A stretch of 46,439 nt of DNA, taken from JAKVJE01 sp047722305. Lineage in GTDB: Bacteria > Actinomycetota > Actinomycetes > Actinomycetales > Microbacteriaceae. Made by a program: the position numbers and the translations under genes. The notes under the pieces were generated by a model. That model was not told where the DNA came from. It did no database searches and worked only from the letters and a program-made list of their open reading frames with translations. Positions 8,626 to 16,528 of the stretch are shown here, piece after piece (the stretch's first letter is position 1; each line of letters opens with the position of its first letter). The stretch lies in the NCBI GenBank assembly GCA_047722305.1, contig JBDNYM010000012.1, forward strand, positions 1 through 46,439, given 5' to 3'.

Positions 8626-9684
8626 ATGACCTACAGCTGGCCCGATCTGACCCGCACGCTCATCGATGGGGACGAGCTCACCGAATCCGAGGCCCGGTGG
8701 GCCATGAACACGATGCTGGCGCCAGGGTTCAACGAGCCGCTGGTCGCGTCGTTCCTCACTGCCCAGCAGATGGGGGAGGAGGGGCTGCCGGCGCTCGCCG
8801 GATACCTCGACGCCTTCATGTCGCACTCAGATCCCCTCCCGGCCGGTCGCGAGGTGCTCGACATCGTCGGCACCGGCGGTGACCAGTCCGGGACGGTCAA
8901 CATCTCTTCCATGGCGGCGGTGGTGGTGGCCGCGGCCGGGATCCCGGTGATCAAGCACGGGCATCGGGCGGTGAGCTCCCACTCGGGTTCGTCCGACTTC
9001 TTCGAGGCGTTGGGCGTCGACCTGGAAGCGGACCCGCAGACTGTGCTCGACGCCTTTGCGGAGGTGGGGATCGGGTTCGCCTTCGCGCCGCTCTACCACC
9101 ATGAGACCGAGTGGATTTCGCCGCTGCTGCGCCAGCTGGGGGTGCCGACGGTCTTCGATCTGCTGCGGCCGCTGTCGAACCCGGCTCGGCCACGGATGCT
9201 GACCGTCGGGGTGGCCCACGACGACCGCCTCGAACTCGTCGCCTCGCTGCTCGCCGACCGCGGCGACACCGGTCTCGTGTTCCGCGGCATGGACGGGCTG
9301 GACGAGCTGAGCACTACCGGCCCGAATACGGTCTGGCAGGTGTCGGACGGGCAGATCGTCGAGTTCACCCTCGACCCGGACGAGCTGGGGCTGGAGCCTG
9401 CGGACCTGGACGACCTCGTGGGCGGCGACGCGGAGACGAACGCCGACATCGCGCGCTCCGTGTTCGCCGGCGACGAGGGCTCGGTGCGCGACATCGTGCT
9501 GCTCAACGCCGCCGGGGGGCTGGTCACCGCTGATCTGCGTGAGCACCCGGACCTGGCGGGGGATCGCCTGGCCGATCGGTTCGCCGACGGTCTCGAAGCC
9601 GCGGCGGAGGCGATCGATTCGGGGGCGGCGGAGGCGAAGCTCGACGCCTGGGTCGCCGCGCTTGACGATGCCGAGAGCGACTGA
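8626..9684 (+). CDS. trpD: Anthranilate phosphoribosyltransferase
   Basis: It transfers phosphoribose from PRPP to anthranilate in tryptophan synthesis. The 352-residue length is typical. It shows the glycine-rich PRPP loop VGTGGDQSGTVNISS and the KHGHRAVSSHSGSSD segment. HHETEW and LLRPLSNPARP complete the family pattern. The usual KHGN is KHGH here. No other trp gene is adjacent, a common arrangement in actinobacteria where a lone trpD lies away from the trp operon. No leader peptide or attenuator-like Trp codon cluster is visible in the 80 bases before it. Confidence 0.95.
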   Translation: MTYSWPDLTRTLIDGDELTESEARWAMNTMLAPGFNEPLVASFLTAQQMGEEGLPALAGYLDAFMSHSDPLPAGREVLDIVGTGGDQSGTVNISSMAAVVVAAAGIPVIKHGHRAVSSHSGSSDFFEALGVDLEADPQTVLDAFAEVGIGFAFAPLYHHETEWISPLLRQLGVPTVFDLLRPLSNPARPRMLTVGVAHDDRLELVASLLADRGDTGLVFRGMDGLDELSTTGPNTVWQVSDGQIVEFTLDPDELGLEPADLDDLVGGDAETNADIARSVFAGDEGSVRDIVLLNAAGGLVTADLREHPDLAGDRLADRFADGLEAAAEAIDSGAAEAKLDAWVAALDDAESD

Positions 9685-9755
9685 ACAGGGGAAGGGCTGC
9701 CGGGCGGCGCTGGTACGGGGCGGGGCGACTCGCTTAATCTGCCGGGCCCACCACC

Positions 9756-9789
9756 GTTCTGCCAGCGAACGTGCCTCCCGCGGCAGAAC
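9756..9789. terminator. Inverted repeat after trpD
   Basis: GTTCTGCC (9756-9763) and GGCAGAAC (9782-9789) form a perfect 8-bp stem with an 18-base loop between the 3' ends of trpD and the convergent broken gene. There is no T-run, so assignment as a terminator is tentative. Confidence 0.35.
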
Positions 9790-9807
9790 CGTCGACATTC
9801 GGCTGAT

Positions 9808-10442
9808 TCACCGTTGCTGCCGTCGGCCGGGTAGGGGAGGTGGCTGGGGAACTTCGACCGGATTGTCGAACCGCGGCGGGACGAACGCCGGTCGGCGGCC
9901 CGCCTCGTGCTGATCGGGCGCGCACATCTGATCGAACTCCGGCCACGGGCGGGGCGGGGGCGGAGCCGCCGGGCGCCGGGATCGGCGGGGACGCGCTGAG
10001 CGTCCGGCGTGGCTGTTGAGTCGCCCAGACTGCTCGGGTAGCTGAGTGAATTGTCCGGACGGCCCTGGCTGCAGTGGCGAACCCGGCGGTGGTCCCCATG
10101 ACGAATCCGAAGGTGGGCGCCGTGGGCGCCCCCCCCCCCCCCCCCCCCCCCCGCCGCGCCCCGCCCCCCCCCCCCCCCCCCGCCGGGCCAAATAAAAAAG
10201 ATTCTTGCGGCGAACACCAACCCCGTGGGGGGGGGGGGGGNNNNNNNNNNGCGCCCTCCGGGCGGGGGGCGGTGCGTGACTGGCCCGGCGGGCCCGGGCG
10301 CCGGGGGCCACCCGGGGGGGGGCCCCCCGCCCCACGCGCCCGGGGGGCGCGGGGGGCCCCGCCGCCACAGCACCGCGGCGGCGGCGAAACAGGCCATGGC
10401 GACCCCGAGGGCGAGCAGCATGACATTCGAGTTCGCGGGCAT
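9808..10442 (-). CDS. Proline-rich single-pass membrane protein, broken by assembly gap
   Basis: The N-terminal part from the ATG at 10442 reads MPANSNVMLLALGVAMACF and onward as one hydrophobic helix ending in WRRG, then turns Pro/Gly-rich and runs into a poly-G/C stretch and ten Ns. On the other side, a different frame on the same strand ends at 9808 with a plausible Pro-rich tail (FDNPVEVPQPPPLPGRRQQR). I infer one gene whose middle is lost or corrupted in the assembly; the true length and frame are unknown. The family is not recognised. An alternative is two unrelated gene ends. The extreme homopolymers within it should not be read as protein sequence. Confidence 0.4.
10129..10358. other. 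Assembly gap with poly-C/poly-G flanks
   Basis: Ten Ns occupy 10241-10250. The left flank holds C-runs of more than 15 bases (10129-10152 and near 10164-10180) and a run of 14 Gs directly before the Ns. The right flank is a series of G and C runs up to about 10358. Surrounding genome sequence is GC-rich but does not show such runs. This looks like low-quality contig ends joined by scaffolding, not biology. The ten Ns probably stand for a gap of unknown size. Confidence 0.85.
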
Positions 10443-10633
10443 GACCCCAGCCTGGTGGCGGGCGGGGCTGCTCGCGATGGCCAGATGGTCAACAGGGAAG
10501 AGGCCAGGCCTCCGGCGGCCTGTGGAAACTGACCCTTATTGACATAACGTGCATTATCGGATGTTCGGATCGGCCTGGAAGCGGTGCGGGCACAGCACAG
10601 GCCGAACGGGACGAACTCGGCAGCCGGACGAAC

Positions 10634-11383
10634 TTACTTGACGAATTCGCTCACGTCGCCGACCAGCACGGTGCGGTCGGCGGGAATGTCGCCCTGAGAC
10701 GCGGCGACGATCTCGTCGGCGAACTCGTCGACCGTGTAGAGCCTGCCGACTTCCTGCTGGCGGGTCTCCATGGCGCCGGGGTTCGAGCGCTCCAGCAGCT
10801 TCGCGGTGATGGTGCCGACGATCATGTCGCCCGAGACGGTCACGAACTCGATGCCCGCCTCGTCCAGCGTCGGGATCAGCGCCCGCAGGGCGTCCTCGCC
10901 GGCGCGCTTGCTGCTGGCCACCGGCACGTACTCGGGCAGTTCTTCCGCGGTTCCGAAGAAATGCGCCTGGTGGCTGGTGACGTAGACGATCCGCGCCCCC
11001 GCGCCCATCAGCGGGCGCGCCGCTTCGACCATCGCGACCTGTGCATCCCGATTCAGGCGCAGGGCGTAGTCGGCGGGCATGTTCGCCTCCATGCCGCCGG
11101 AGGCATTCAAGACGAGCAGGTCGAGGCGGCCGTAGGCATCCCCGATCGTGGCGAACAGCGCCTGCCGCGATGCGGGGTCGGTGATGTCGCCTTGGGCGGC
11201 CAGCGCCTGTCCCCCGGCGGCCGTGATCTCCGCGACGACCTGCTCGGCGCGCCGCGCCTTCTGCCGATAGTTGATGACCACCGTGGCTCCCGCGGCGGCC
11301 AGGCGCAGCGCCGTGGCCCGTCCGATCCCCCGGCTCGATCCCGTCACCAGTGCGATCTTGTCGTGCATCGAGAAAACGGCCAC
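10634..11383 (-). CDS. SDR-family oxidoreductase with atypical active site
   Basis: A short-chain dehydrogenase/reductase of about 249 aa. The NAD(P) site TGSSRGIG is at residues 14-21 and the LNASGG segment is at the usual NNAG position. Ser137 is in VTSHQAHFF. The canonical YxxxK is altered: the lysine (K159) sits in EYVPVASSK, with Val155 where Tyr is expected and a Tyr three residues earlier (Y152). The GTG at 11383 is preferred because AAGAAGG lies 6 bases upstream; ATG at 11368 is the alternative. It is divergent from rbpA. The substrate is unknown. It may be an active variant subfamily or a non-catalytic nucleotide-binding protein. Confidence 0.85.
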   Translation of the reverse strand: MAVFSMHDKIALVTGSSRGIGRATALRLAAAGATVVINYRQKARRAEQVVAEITAAGGQALAAQGDITDPASRQALFATIGDAYGRLDLLVLNASGGMEANMPADYALRLNRDAQVAMVEAARPLMGAGARIVYVTSHQAHFFGTAEELPEYVPVASSKRAGEDALRALIPTLDEAGIEFVTVSGDMIVGTITAKLLERSNPGAMETRQQEVGRLYTVDEFADEIVAASQGDIPADRTVLVGDVSEFVK

Positions 11384-11570
11384 GGCCACCCTTCTTTCGG
11401 AACGCGGGCGCCGTCCTCGGCGCCAGACTCCGCGAGTGTACCGCAGGTCTGGGAATGCCGGCCCCGTTCCCGTCGTTAGAATAGGTGGTCTGGCCGGAGG
11501 AGTCCGGCCCCTACTGCGGCCCCAGCACCAGCGAATGCCCAGGGCCATCGAACTCGAGGAGAGGGTGCAT

Positions 11571-11951
11571 ATGCGCGAACGCGGGATTCGTGGAGTCGGC
11601 TTGGAGCGGCACAGCTTGCAGAGCGGCCGTGGCGTGGCGGCTTCCCCGCGCAGCATCACCGCCTACGAATGCGAGCAGTGCCACACGCGCATCGAGGTGC
11701 CGTTCTCCGTCGACGCCGACATCCCCGAGAACTGGGAGTGCCACTGCGGCGGCCTGGCGAAGATCGTCGACGAGAGCCAGGCGGCGCCCGCCGGCAATGC
11801 GAAGGACCCGCACCATCAGCGCACGCCGTGGGACATGCTGCAGGAGCGCCGCACCGAGGCCGAGCTGGAGGAGATCCTCACCGAGCGGATCGACTTCCTG
11901 CATGATAAGCGGCGTCGTGCCGTCGAGACCGCCAAGAACGGCTCCGAGTGA
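11571..11951 (+). CDS. rbpA: RNA polymerase-binding protein RbpA
   Basis: RbpA is an actinobacteria-specific transcription activator that binds the principal sigma factor and stabilises open complexes. The 126-residue product shows the N-terminal RGIRGVGLERHS-type tail and a core barrel with four cysteines able to hold zinc (C34, C37, C57, C59 in CEQC and CHC). The C-terminal sigma-interaction helix begins at TPWDMLQERR, followed by LEEILTERIDFL. The ATG at 11571 has GAGGAGAGGG upstream (11556-11565). Its last 74 bases overlap the 3' end of the convergent lnt gene. Confidence 0.94.
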   Translation: MRERGIRGVGLERHSLQSGRGVAASPRSITAYECEQCHTRIEVPFSVDADIPENWECHCGGLAKIVDESQAAPAGNAKDPHHQRTPWDMLQERRTEAELEEILTERIDFLHDKRRRAVETAKNGSE

Positions 11952-13680
11952 GCGCCGCCTGATCGAGCGCCGCGGCGATGAGCCCGGCGCCCAGGCCCAT
12001 GACGATCCCCTCGAAGATGGGGCCGATCGCGTGGGCGGGCGTCCGCCGGGTCTGCAGCGGCACGTCGGCGACGAACGCGGCGGGCGCGAAGTCCGGCAGC
12101 CGGTGGCTGAGGCTCCCCGACGGCGAGATGAGGGCGCTGGACGCCACCGTCGAGATGTTCACCACCGCCCTGCCGGTCGCGATGGCCTGCAGCCGAGCGC
12201 TCTGTAGCTGCTGAGCGCTCTCCTGGGGGCGACCGAAGTCGGAGTGGTGCGTCGGCGCCAGGATGACCGCCGCGCCCTGGGCGCCCCGGGCGCGGGAGAG
12301 ATCGTCGCTGGTCACCTCGAAGCAGACCAGCGTCCCGGTGCGAGTGCCCGCCACCGTGAGCACGCCGCTGCGCGTGCCCGGCGTGAAGTCGCGCGGCAGC
12401 AGATCGACCAGCCCCGGCGCCAGGGCGTGGAAGAAGCTGCGCGAGGGCATGTATTCGGCGAACGGCACCGGGTGGCGCTTGTCGTAGCGCTGGGTGATGC
12501 CGCCGCCGGCCGCCGTCTGCGGCTCCATGACCACGATGCTGTTGAACAGCCGGTCGTGGGAGTCGGACAGCAGCGTCCCGAACACGAGGGGCACACCCAT
12601 CCCGTTCACGAAGCGCTGCAGCCGCTGCTGCACCTCGGGATGGGCATTGAGGTCGAGATTGACCGAATTCTCCGGCCACACCATCAGATCGAAATGCTCC
12701 CCGGCGACGCCGCGGGCGGCCGCCAGCTGATCGTCGAGGATGTCGCCGGGCTGCGTGTTGGCGAACAGGCCCGCCTGGGCGTTGCCCTGCACGGCGGCGA
12801 CGCGGAGGGTGCCGGTGGGCGCGGCGAGGGCTCCCCAGGCCGGTGCCGTGGCCAGAGCGGCCGTGAGGCTCCAGACGACGACCGCCGCTGGGGACGGCAT
12901 GGGCCAGCGGAAGCCGGGTCTGCGGACGCGGGACCGGGAGATGCGGGACTGGGAGACGAGCCGAGGCGTATAGGCGGTTTCGGGCACGGCCCCGCGCCGG
13001 AACTGCTTCCCCGGAGCCGGTACCGGCATGGCCGTGGACCCGAGCCGCAGCCGCATGCCGCCGGCTCCCCCCATCCAGGCGAATGCCGGGATCGCCCCCA
13101 GCAGGGCGACGGCCAGCGAGACCGCCGGGATTCCCAGCCAGGAGGCGATGTGGGCGAGCGGCGAGTCCGCCTGCGATACGGCCAGCCGCCCCCACGAGAA
13201 CCCGCCCCAGGGGATGCGCGACGATACCGACTCCCAGGCCACGAAGGTCACGGCCCAGGCGACGGCGGGCAGCACACCTCTGGCTCCCCCAGGCGTCCCG
13301 CTCCCGTCCGCCAGTCCCCCGCCCCGCCGGCTCCGGCCGCTGCGGCCGCGGACGAGCGCGCCAGCCCAGCGGGCGGCCAGGGCCGCCGTCCAGACGGCCA
13401 GGACCGTCCACGCGGTCATGAACGCGGCCAGCGCTGCCCAGGGCACCGGGCCGAGATAGGCCGACAGCCAGCCGAGCACCGGGAACCAGAACGCGGCCCC
13501 GAACAGGATGCCGCCCCCGACGGCGGCCCGTCCCCCGCGGACGGTCGCCCCGGCGACGAGCCCGACGGCGGGGATCGCCGCGATCCACCACTCGGCGGGG
13601 GCGAAGGCGCAGGCGAGCAGGATGCCGCCGAGGGCGGCGGCGGAGGCGACGACTCCGGGCCCCGGAGCCGCCCGGGTCAC
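11878..13680 (-). CDS. lnt: Apolipoprotein N-acyltransferase
   Basis: Lnt N-acylates the lipid-modified cysteine of lipoproteins at the outer face of the membrane. The 600-aa product has an N-terminal membrane domain of several helices, then a nitrilase-like domain with the complete catalytic triad: Glu337 (WPENSV), Lys401 (RYDKRHPVPF) and Cys453 (LVCFEV). A basic linker around residues 225-265 is longer than usual. The GTG start at 13680 overlaps the helY stop (GTGA). Unlike mycobacterial Ppm1, no mannosyltransferase domain is fused. The last 74 bases overlap rbpA on the other strand. A likely substrate, the FKBP lipoprotein, is encoded in the same operon. Confidence 0.93.
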   Translation of the reverse strand: MTRAAPGPGVVASAAALGGILLACAFAPAEWWIAAIPAVGLVAGATVRGGRAAVGGGILFGAAFWFPVLGWLSAYLGPVPWAALAAFMTAWTVLAVWTAALAARWAGALVRGRSGRSRRGGGLADGSGTPGGARGVLPAVAWAVTFVAWESVSSRIPWGGFSWGRLAVSQADSPLAHIASWLGIPAVSLAVALLGAIPAFAWMGGAGGMRLRLGSTAMPVPAPGKQFRRGAVPETAYTPRLVSQSRISRSRVRRPGFRWPMPSPAAVVVWSLTAALATAPAWGALAAPTGTLRVAAVQGNAQAGLFANTQPGDILDDQLAAARGVAGEHFDLMVWPENSVNLDLNAHPEVQQRLQRFVNGMGVPLVFGTLLSDSHDRLFNSIVVMEPQTAAGGGITQRYDKRHPVPFAEYMPSRSFFHALAPGLVDLLPRDFTPGTRSGVLTVAGTRTGTLVCFEVTSDDLSRARGAQGAAVILAPTHHSDFGRPQESAQQLQSARLQAIATGRAVVNISTVASSALISPSGSLSHRLPDFAPAAFVADVPLQTRRTPAHAIGPIFEGIVMGLGAGLIAAALDQAALTRSRSWRSRRHDAAYHAGSRSAR

Positions 13681-16154
13681 GCGGCGCCTGCCTCGATGGA
13701 GTAGGCGACGATGCCGCGGCGGATCAGGTCGATGCCGGTGCGGGCCCGGTCTGAGACCTCGGGCACGCCGGTCTGGGCGATCTGGTCGAGCATGTCCATG
13801 ACCAGCTTGACCAGGCGCACGAAGTCTCCGGCCGCCATGGATGCCTCACGCAGCACATTCTCCAGCTGGGCGCCCTGCGCCCACCGGTACATGGGCCCGG
13901 CCAGGGCAGCGGAGGGCTCGGCGGTACCGGGCAGGCCGAGGGACGCCTCGTCGTGCTGAAGCCCGTTCCACAGGCCGACCGTGGTGTCGAACACCCGCGG
14001 GAACACGCCGCCGGGTTCCGGGGCGTGGGCGAGCAGCTGCTCGCGCCGCGGCTCGGCCACCAGGGCGCAGACCACCGCGACCAGGTCGGCCGGGCGCAGT
14101 GCCGTCCAGATGCCCCGGCGCAGGCACTCGGCGACCAGCAGGTCGCGCTCGCCGTAGATGCGGGAGAGGACGCGGCCGGCGTCGGTCACGGCCACGGTGC
14201 CGGCATCCTCGGGATCGATCGGCTCGGCGCTGGCGCGGGCGGCGGGGGCAGTGCCCGCGCCGGCGGCAGCGCCCGCGTCGGAGCCGGCCGCGTCGCCATC
14301 CCGCACCAGGTAGCCGCGATCGAGCAGCACCGTCACGACCGCGTCGAACGTGGTGGCGATGTTGTCGGTGCGCGAGCCGATCTGCGCCTCGAGGCCGGTC
14401 GCCTCCCGGCTCAGCTTGAAGTAGCGCTGGGCCCAGCGGGCGTGCTCGTCGCGGGCGGCGCTGACGTGCTCGGGATGCGTGCGCAGCGCCACCCGGATCT
14501 CGGCGATCTCGGCTCGGTGCCGGGCGACGGCGTCCTGGTGCGGGTCCTGGCGGCGCAGCCGGTGTAGCTCGGTCTCGGCCGTGTGCAGCTGCTCACGCAG
14601 CTCGAAGTACGCGCGCACCTCCGGATCGGCGAAGCCGGCGGATTCGGCGTACCCGGACAGCGACGACCGCACCTCGCGCAGCCGGCGGCTGAGCCCGACG
14701 ACGGCCCGGTCGGCCTGGTACTGCGCGAAGGACGACTCGAGGATGGTGCGGGTGCGCTCGGCCCCGAACTGTGCGATGAGGTTCACCGCCATGTTGTAGG
14801 TGGGGCGGAAACTCGACCGCAACGGGAAGGTGCGCCGGCTGGCCAGCGACGCGACCATCCGCAGGTCGAGGCCCGGGTGCCAGACGACGACCGCGTTGCC
14901 CCGCGGGTCGATGCCGCGGCGGCCGGCCCGGCCGGTCAGCTGCGTGTACTCCCCCGGCGTGATGGGGACGCGGGCGACGCCGTTGAACTTCTCCAGCCGT
15001 TCGAGGGCCACGGTGCGGGCCGGCATGTTGATGCCGAGCGCCAGGGTCTCGGTGGCGAACACCGCCTTCACCAGCCGCCGCTGGAAGAGCTCCTCGACGG
15101 TCTCCTTGAACGCCGGCAGCAGTCCGGCATGGTGCGCGGCCAGCCCGTGCCGGAGCGCCCGCCGCCAGCGGTCGAAGCCGAGCACCGCGCGGTCCTCCTC
15201 GGGGAGGCCGTCGCAGTGGGCGTCGATGATGCGGTCGATCTCGGCGTGCTCGCTGGGATCGGTGAGGTCGACGCCGGCGGCGAGGCACTGCTCGACGGCG
15301 GCGTCGCAGCCCGTGCGGCTGAAGATGAACGAGATCATCGGCAGCAGGTCGGCGGCGGCGAGGGTGCGGACCAGCCGGGCGCGGTTCACCCGGGTGCCGC
15401 GGTGGTCGGCGTGGCCTCGCGGGCCGCCCCGGCGCCCTCTCCCCCGGCGGGGGACGTCCAGCACCTGCGAGAGGTGCTCCAGGCGTGGGCTGAGCCGGTG
15501 CCCGCGCCCGAAGAGGTCTTCGAGCTCGTTGTCGATGAGCACGTGCTGGTCGAGGGGCACCGGGCGGAATTCGGAGACGATGACCCGGGTGTGCCCGCGC
15601 ACCTCCTGCAGCCAGGCGCCGAACTCCTCGGCGTTCGAGACGGTCGCCGACAGCGAGATGAGGCGCACCTGGTCGGGCAGGCCGATGATGACCTCCTCCC
15701 AGACCGGCCCGCGGAAACGGTCGGCGAGATAGTGCACCTCGTCCAGCACCACGAATTCGAGGGCGCCGAGCAGGTCGGAGCCCTCGTAGATCATGTTGCG
15801 CAGCACCTCGGTGGTCATCACCACGATGGGGGCGTCGGCGTTCACATTGGTGTCGCCGGTGAGCAGGCCGACCTGGTCCTCGCCGTAGCGGCGCTGGAAC
15901 TCGTGGAACTTCTGGTTGCTCAGCGCCTTGATGGGGGTGGTGTAGAAGATCTTGCCGGCGGTCGACTGGATGGTGAGGTAGACGCCGAAGTCGGCGATGA
16001 TCGTCTTGCCGGCCCCGGTGGGCGCGGCGACGAGGACGGAGTCGCCGGCGGCGATGGCGGCGCAGGCCTCCAGTTGGAAGGGGTCGAGCGGGAAGCCGAC
16101 GGTGGCCTGGAAGGCGCGCAGCTCGTCCGAGGACGGCTCGGTTCTGGCGGTCAC
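13677..16154 (-). CDS. helY: DEVH-box RNA helicase, HelY/Mtr4-Ski2 type
   Basis: A superfamily 2 helicase of 825 aa. Motif I is APTGAGKT (K50), motif II is DEVH, motif III is SLSAT and motif VI is QLTGRAGRRGID; NMPARTVALE is typical of the Ski2-like branch. The C-terminal third contains an alanine-rich linker and the conserved helical domain ending near the stop. The GTG start at 16154 lies 3 bases after the upstream TM gene. Family members act in RNA processing or decay; the substrate is unknown. It is translationally coupled to lnt by a 4-base overlap. Confidence 0.92.
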   Translation of the reverse strand: MTARTEPSSDELRAFQATVGFPLDPFQLEACAAIAAGDSVLVAAPTGAGKTIIADFGVYLTIQSTAGKIFYTTPIKALSNQKFHEFQRRYGEDQVGLLTGDTNVNADAPIVVMTTEVLRNMIYEGSDLLGALEFVVLDEVHYLADRFRGPVWEEVIIGLPDQVRLISLSATVSNAEEFGAWLQEVRGHTRVIVSEFRPVPLDQHVLIDNELEDLFGRGHRLSPRLEHLSQVLDVPRRGRGRRGGPRGHADHRGTRVNRARLVRTLAAADLLPMISFIFSRTGCDAAVEQCLAAGVDLTDPSEHAEIDRIIDAHCDGLPEEDRAVLGFDRWRRALRHGLAAHHAGLLPAFKETVEELFQRRLVKAVFATETLALGINMPARTVALERLEKFNGVARVPITPGEYTQLTGRAGRRGIDPRGNAVVVWHPGLDLRMVASLASRRTFPLRSSFRPTYNMAVNLIAQFGAERTRTILESSFAQYQADRAVVGLSRRLREVRSSLSGYAESAGFADPEVRAYFELREQLHTAETELHRLRRQDPHQDAVARHRAEIAEIRVALRTHPEHVSAARDEHARWAQRYFKLSREATGLEAQIGSRTDNIATTFDAVVTVLLDRGYLVRDGDAAGSDAGAAAGAGTAPAARASAEPIDPEDAGTVAVTDAGRVLSRIYGERDLLVAECLRRGIWTALRPADLVAVVCALVAEPRREQLLAHAPEPGGVFPRVFDTTVGLWNGLQHDEASLGLPGTAEPSAALAGPMYRWAQGAQLENVLREASMAAGDFVRLVKLVMDMLDQIAQTGVPEVSDRARTGIDLIRRGIVAYSIEAGAA

Positions 16155-16157
16155 GGA

Positions 16158-16523
16158 TCAGACCGTGGGACGACGGGGGCCGGGATGGGCCGCCGCATGA
16201 CGGCGGGCGTGCTCGCCGCGCTGCGCCACGTTCCGTCGTTTGGGAAGATAGTCGGCGCGCCGCCGACGGCGGCCGAGCCGCGACGCCCAGATCGCCCGCA
16301 GCCGGTGCAGCTCGTCGGGGGCGATGGCGTCGTCCGGGACCGGCTTCCGGCGCGAGCGCCCGGCCAGCTGCGGCGCCAGCGGGGTGAGCAGAGCGCTCAG
16401 CCGGCCCGTCTCGGTGAAGATGCGCTGCGCGAGGCGCCAGTACCAGACGGCGAATGCGATCAGCACCGCGACGAGCACGAGGGCCGCTCCGACCCAGATG
16501 AGGACCCACGACCACCACGGCAT
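16158..16523 (-). CDS. Small single-pass membrane protein
   Basis: The ATG at 16523 gives 121 aa. Residues about 6-30 form one strong membrane helix beginning MPWWSWVLIWVGAALVLV, followed by a cytoplasmic domain with a predicted helix and a very basic C-terminus (LGRRRRRADYLPKRRN). It sits in the operon 5 bases after pafBC and 3 bases before helY, the place where tatA and tatC occur in many actinobacteria. However, it lacks the Phe-Gly hinge and amphipathic helix of TatA, and I do not call it one. The function is unknown. Confidence 0.7.
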   Translation of the reverse strand: MPWWSWVLIWVGAALVLVAVLIAFAVWYWRLAQRIFTETGRLSALLTPLAPQLAGRSRRKPVPDDAIAPDELHRLRAIWASRLGRRRRRADYLPKRRNVAQRGEHARRHAAAHPGPRRPTV

Positions 16524-16528
16524 GGACT

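Noticed and set aside
16158..16523. Calling the small membrane protein TatA because of its position
   Set aside because: No Phe-Gly hinge and no amphipathic helix after the membrane helix; only gene order supports it.
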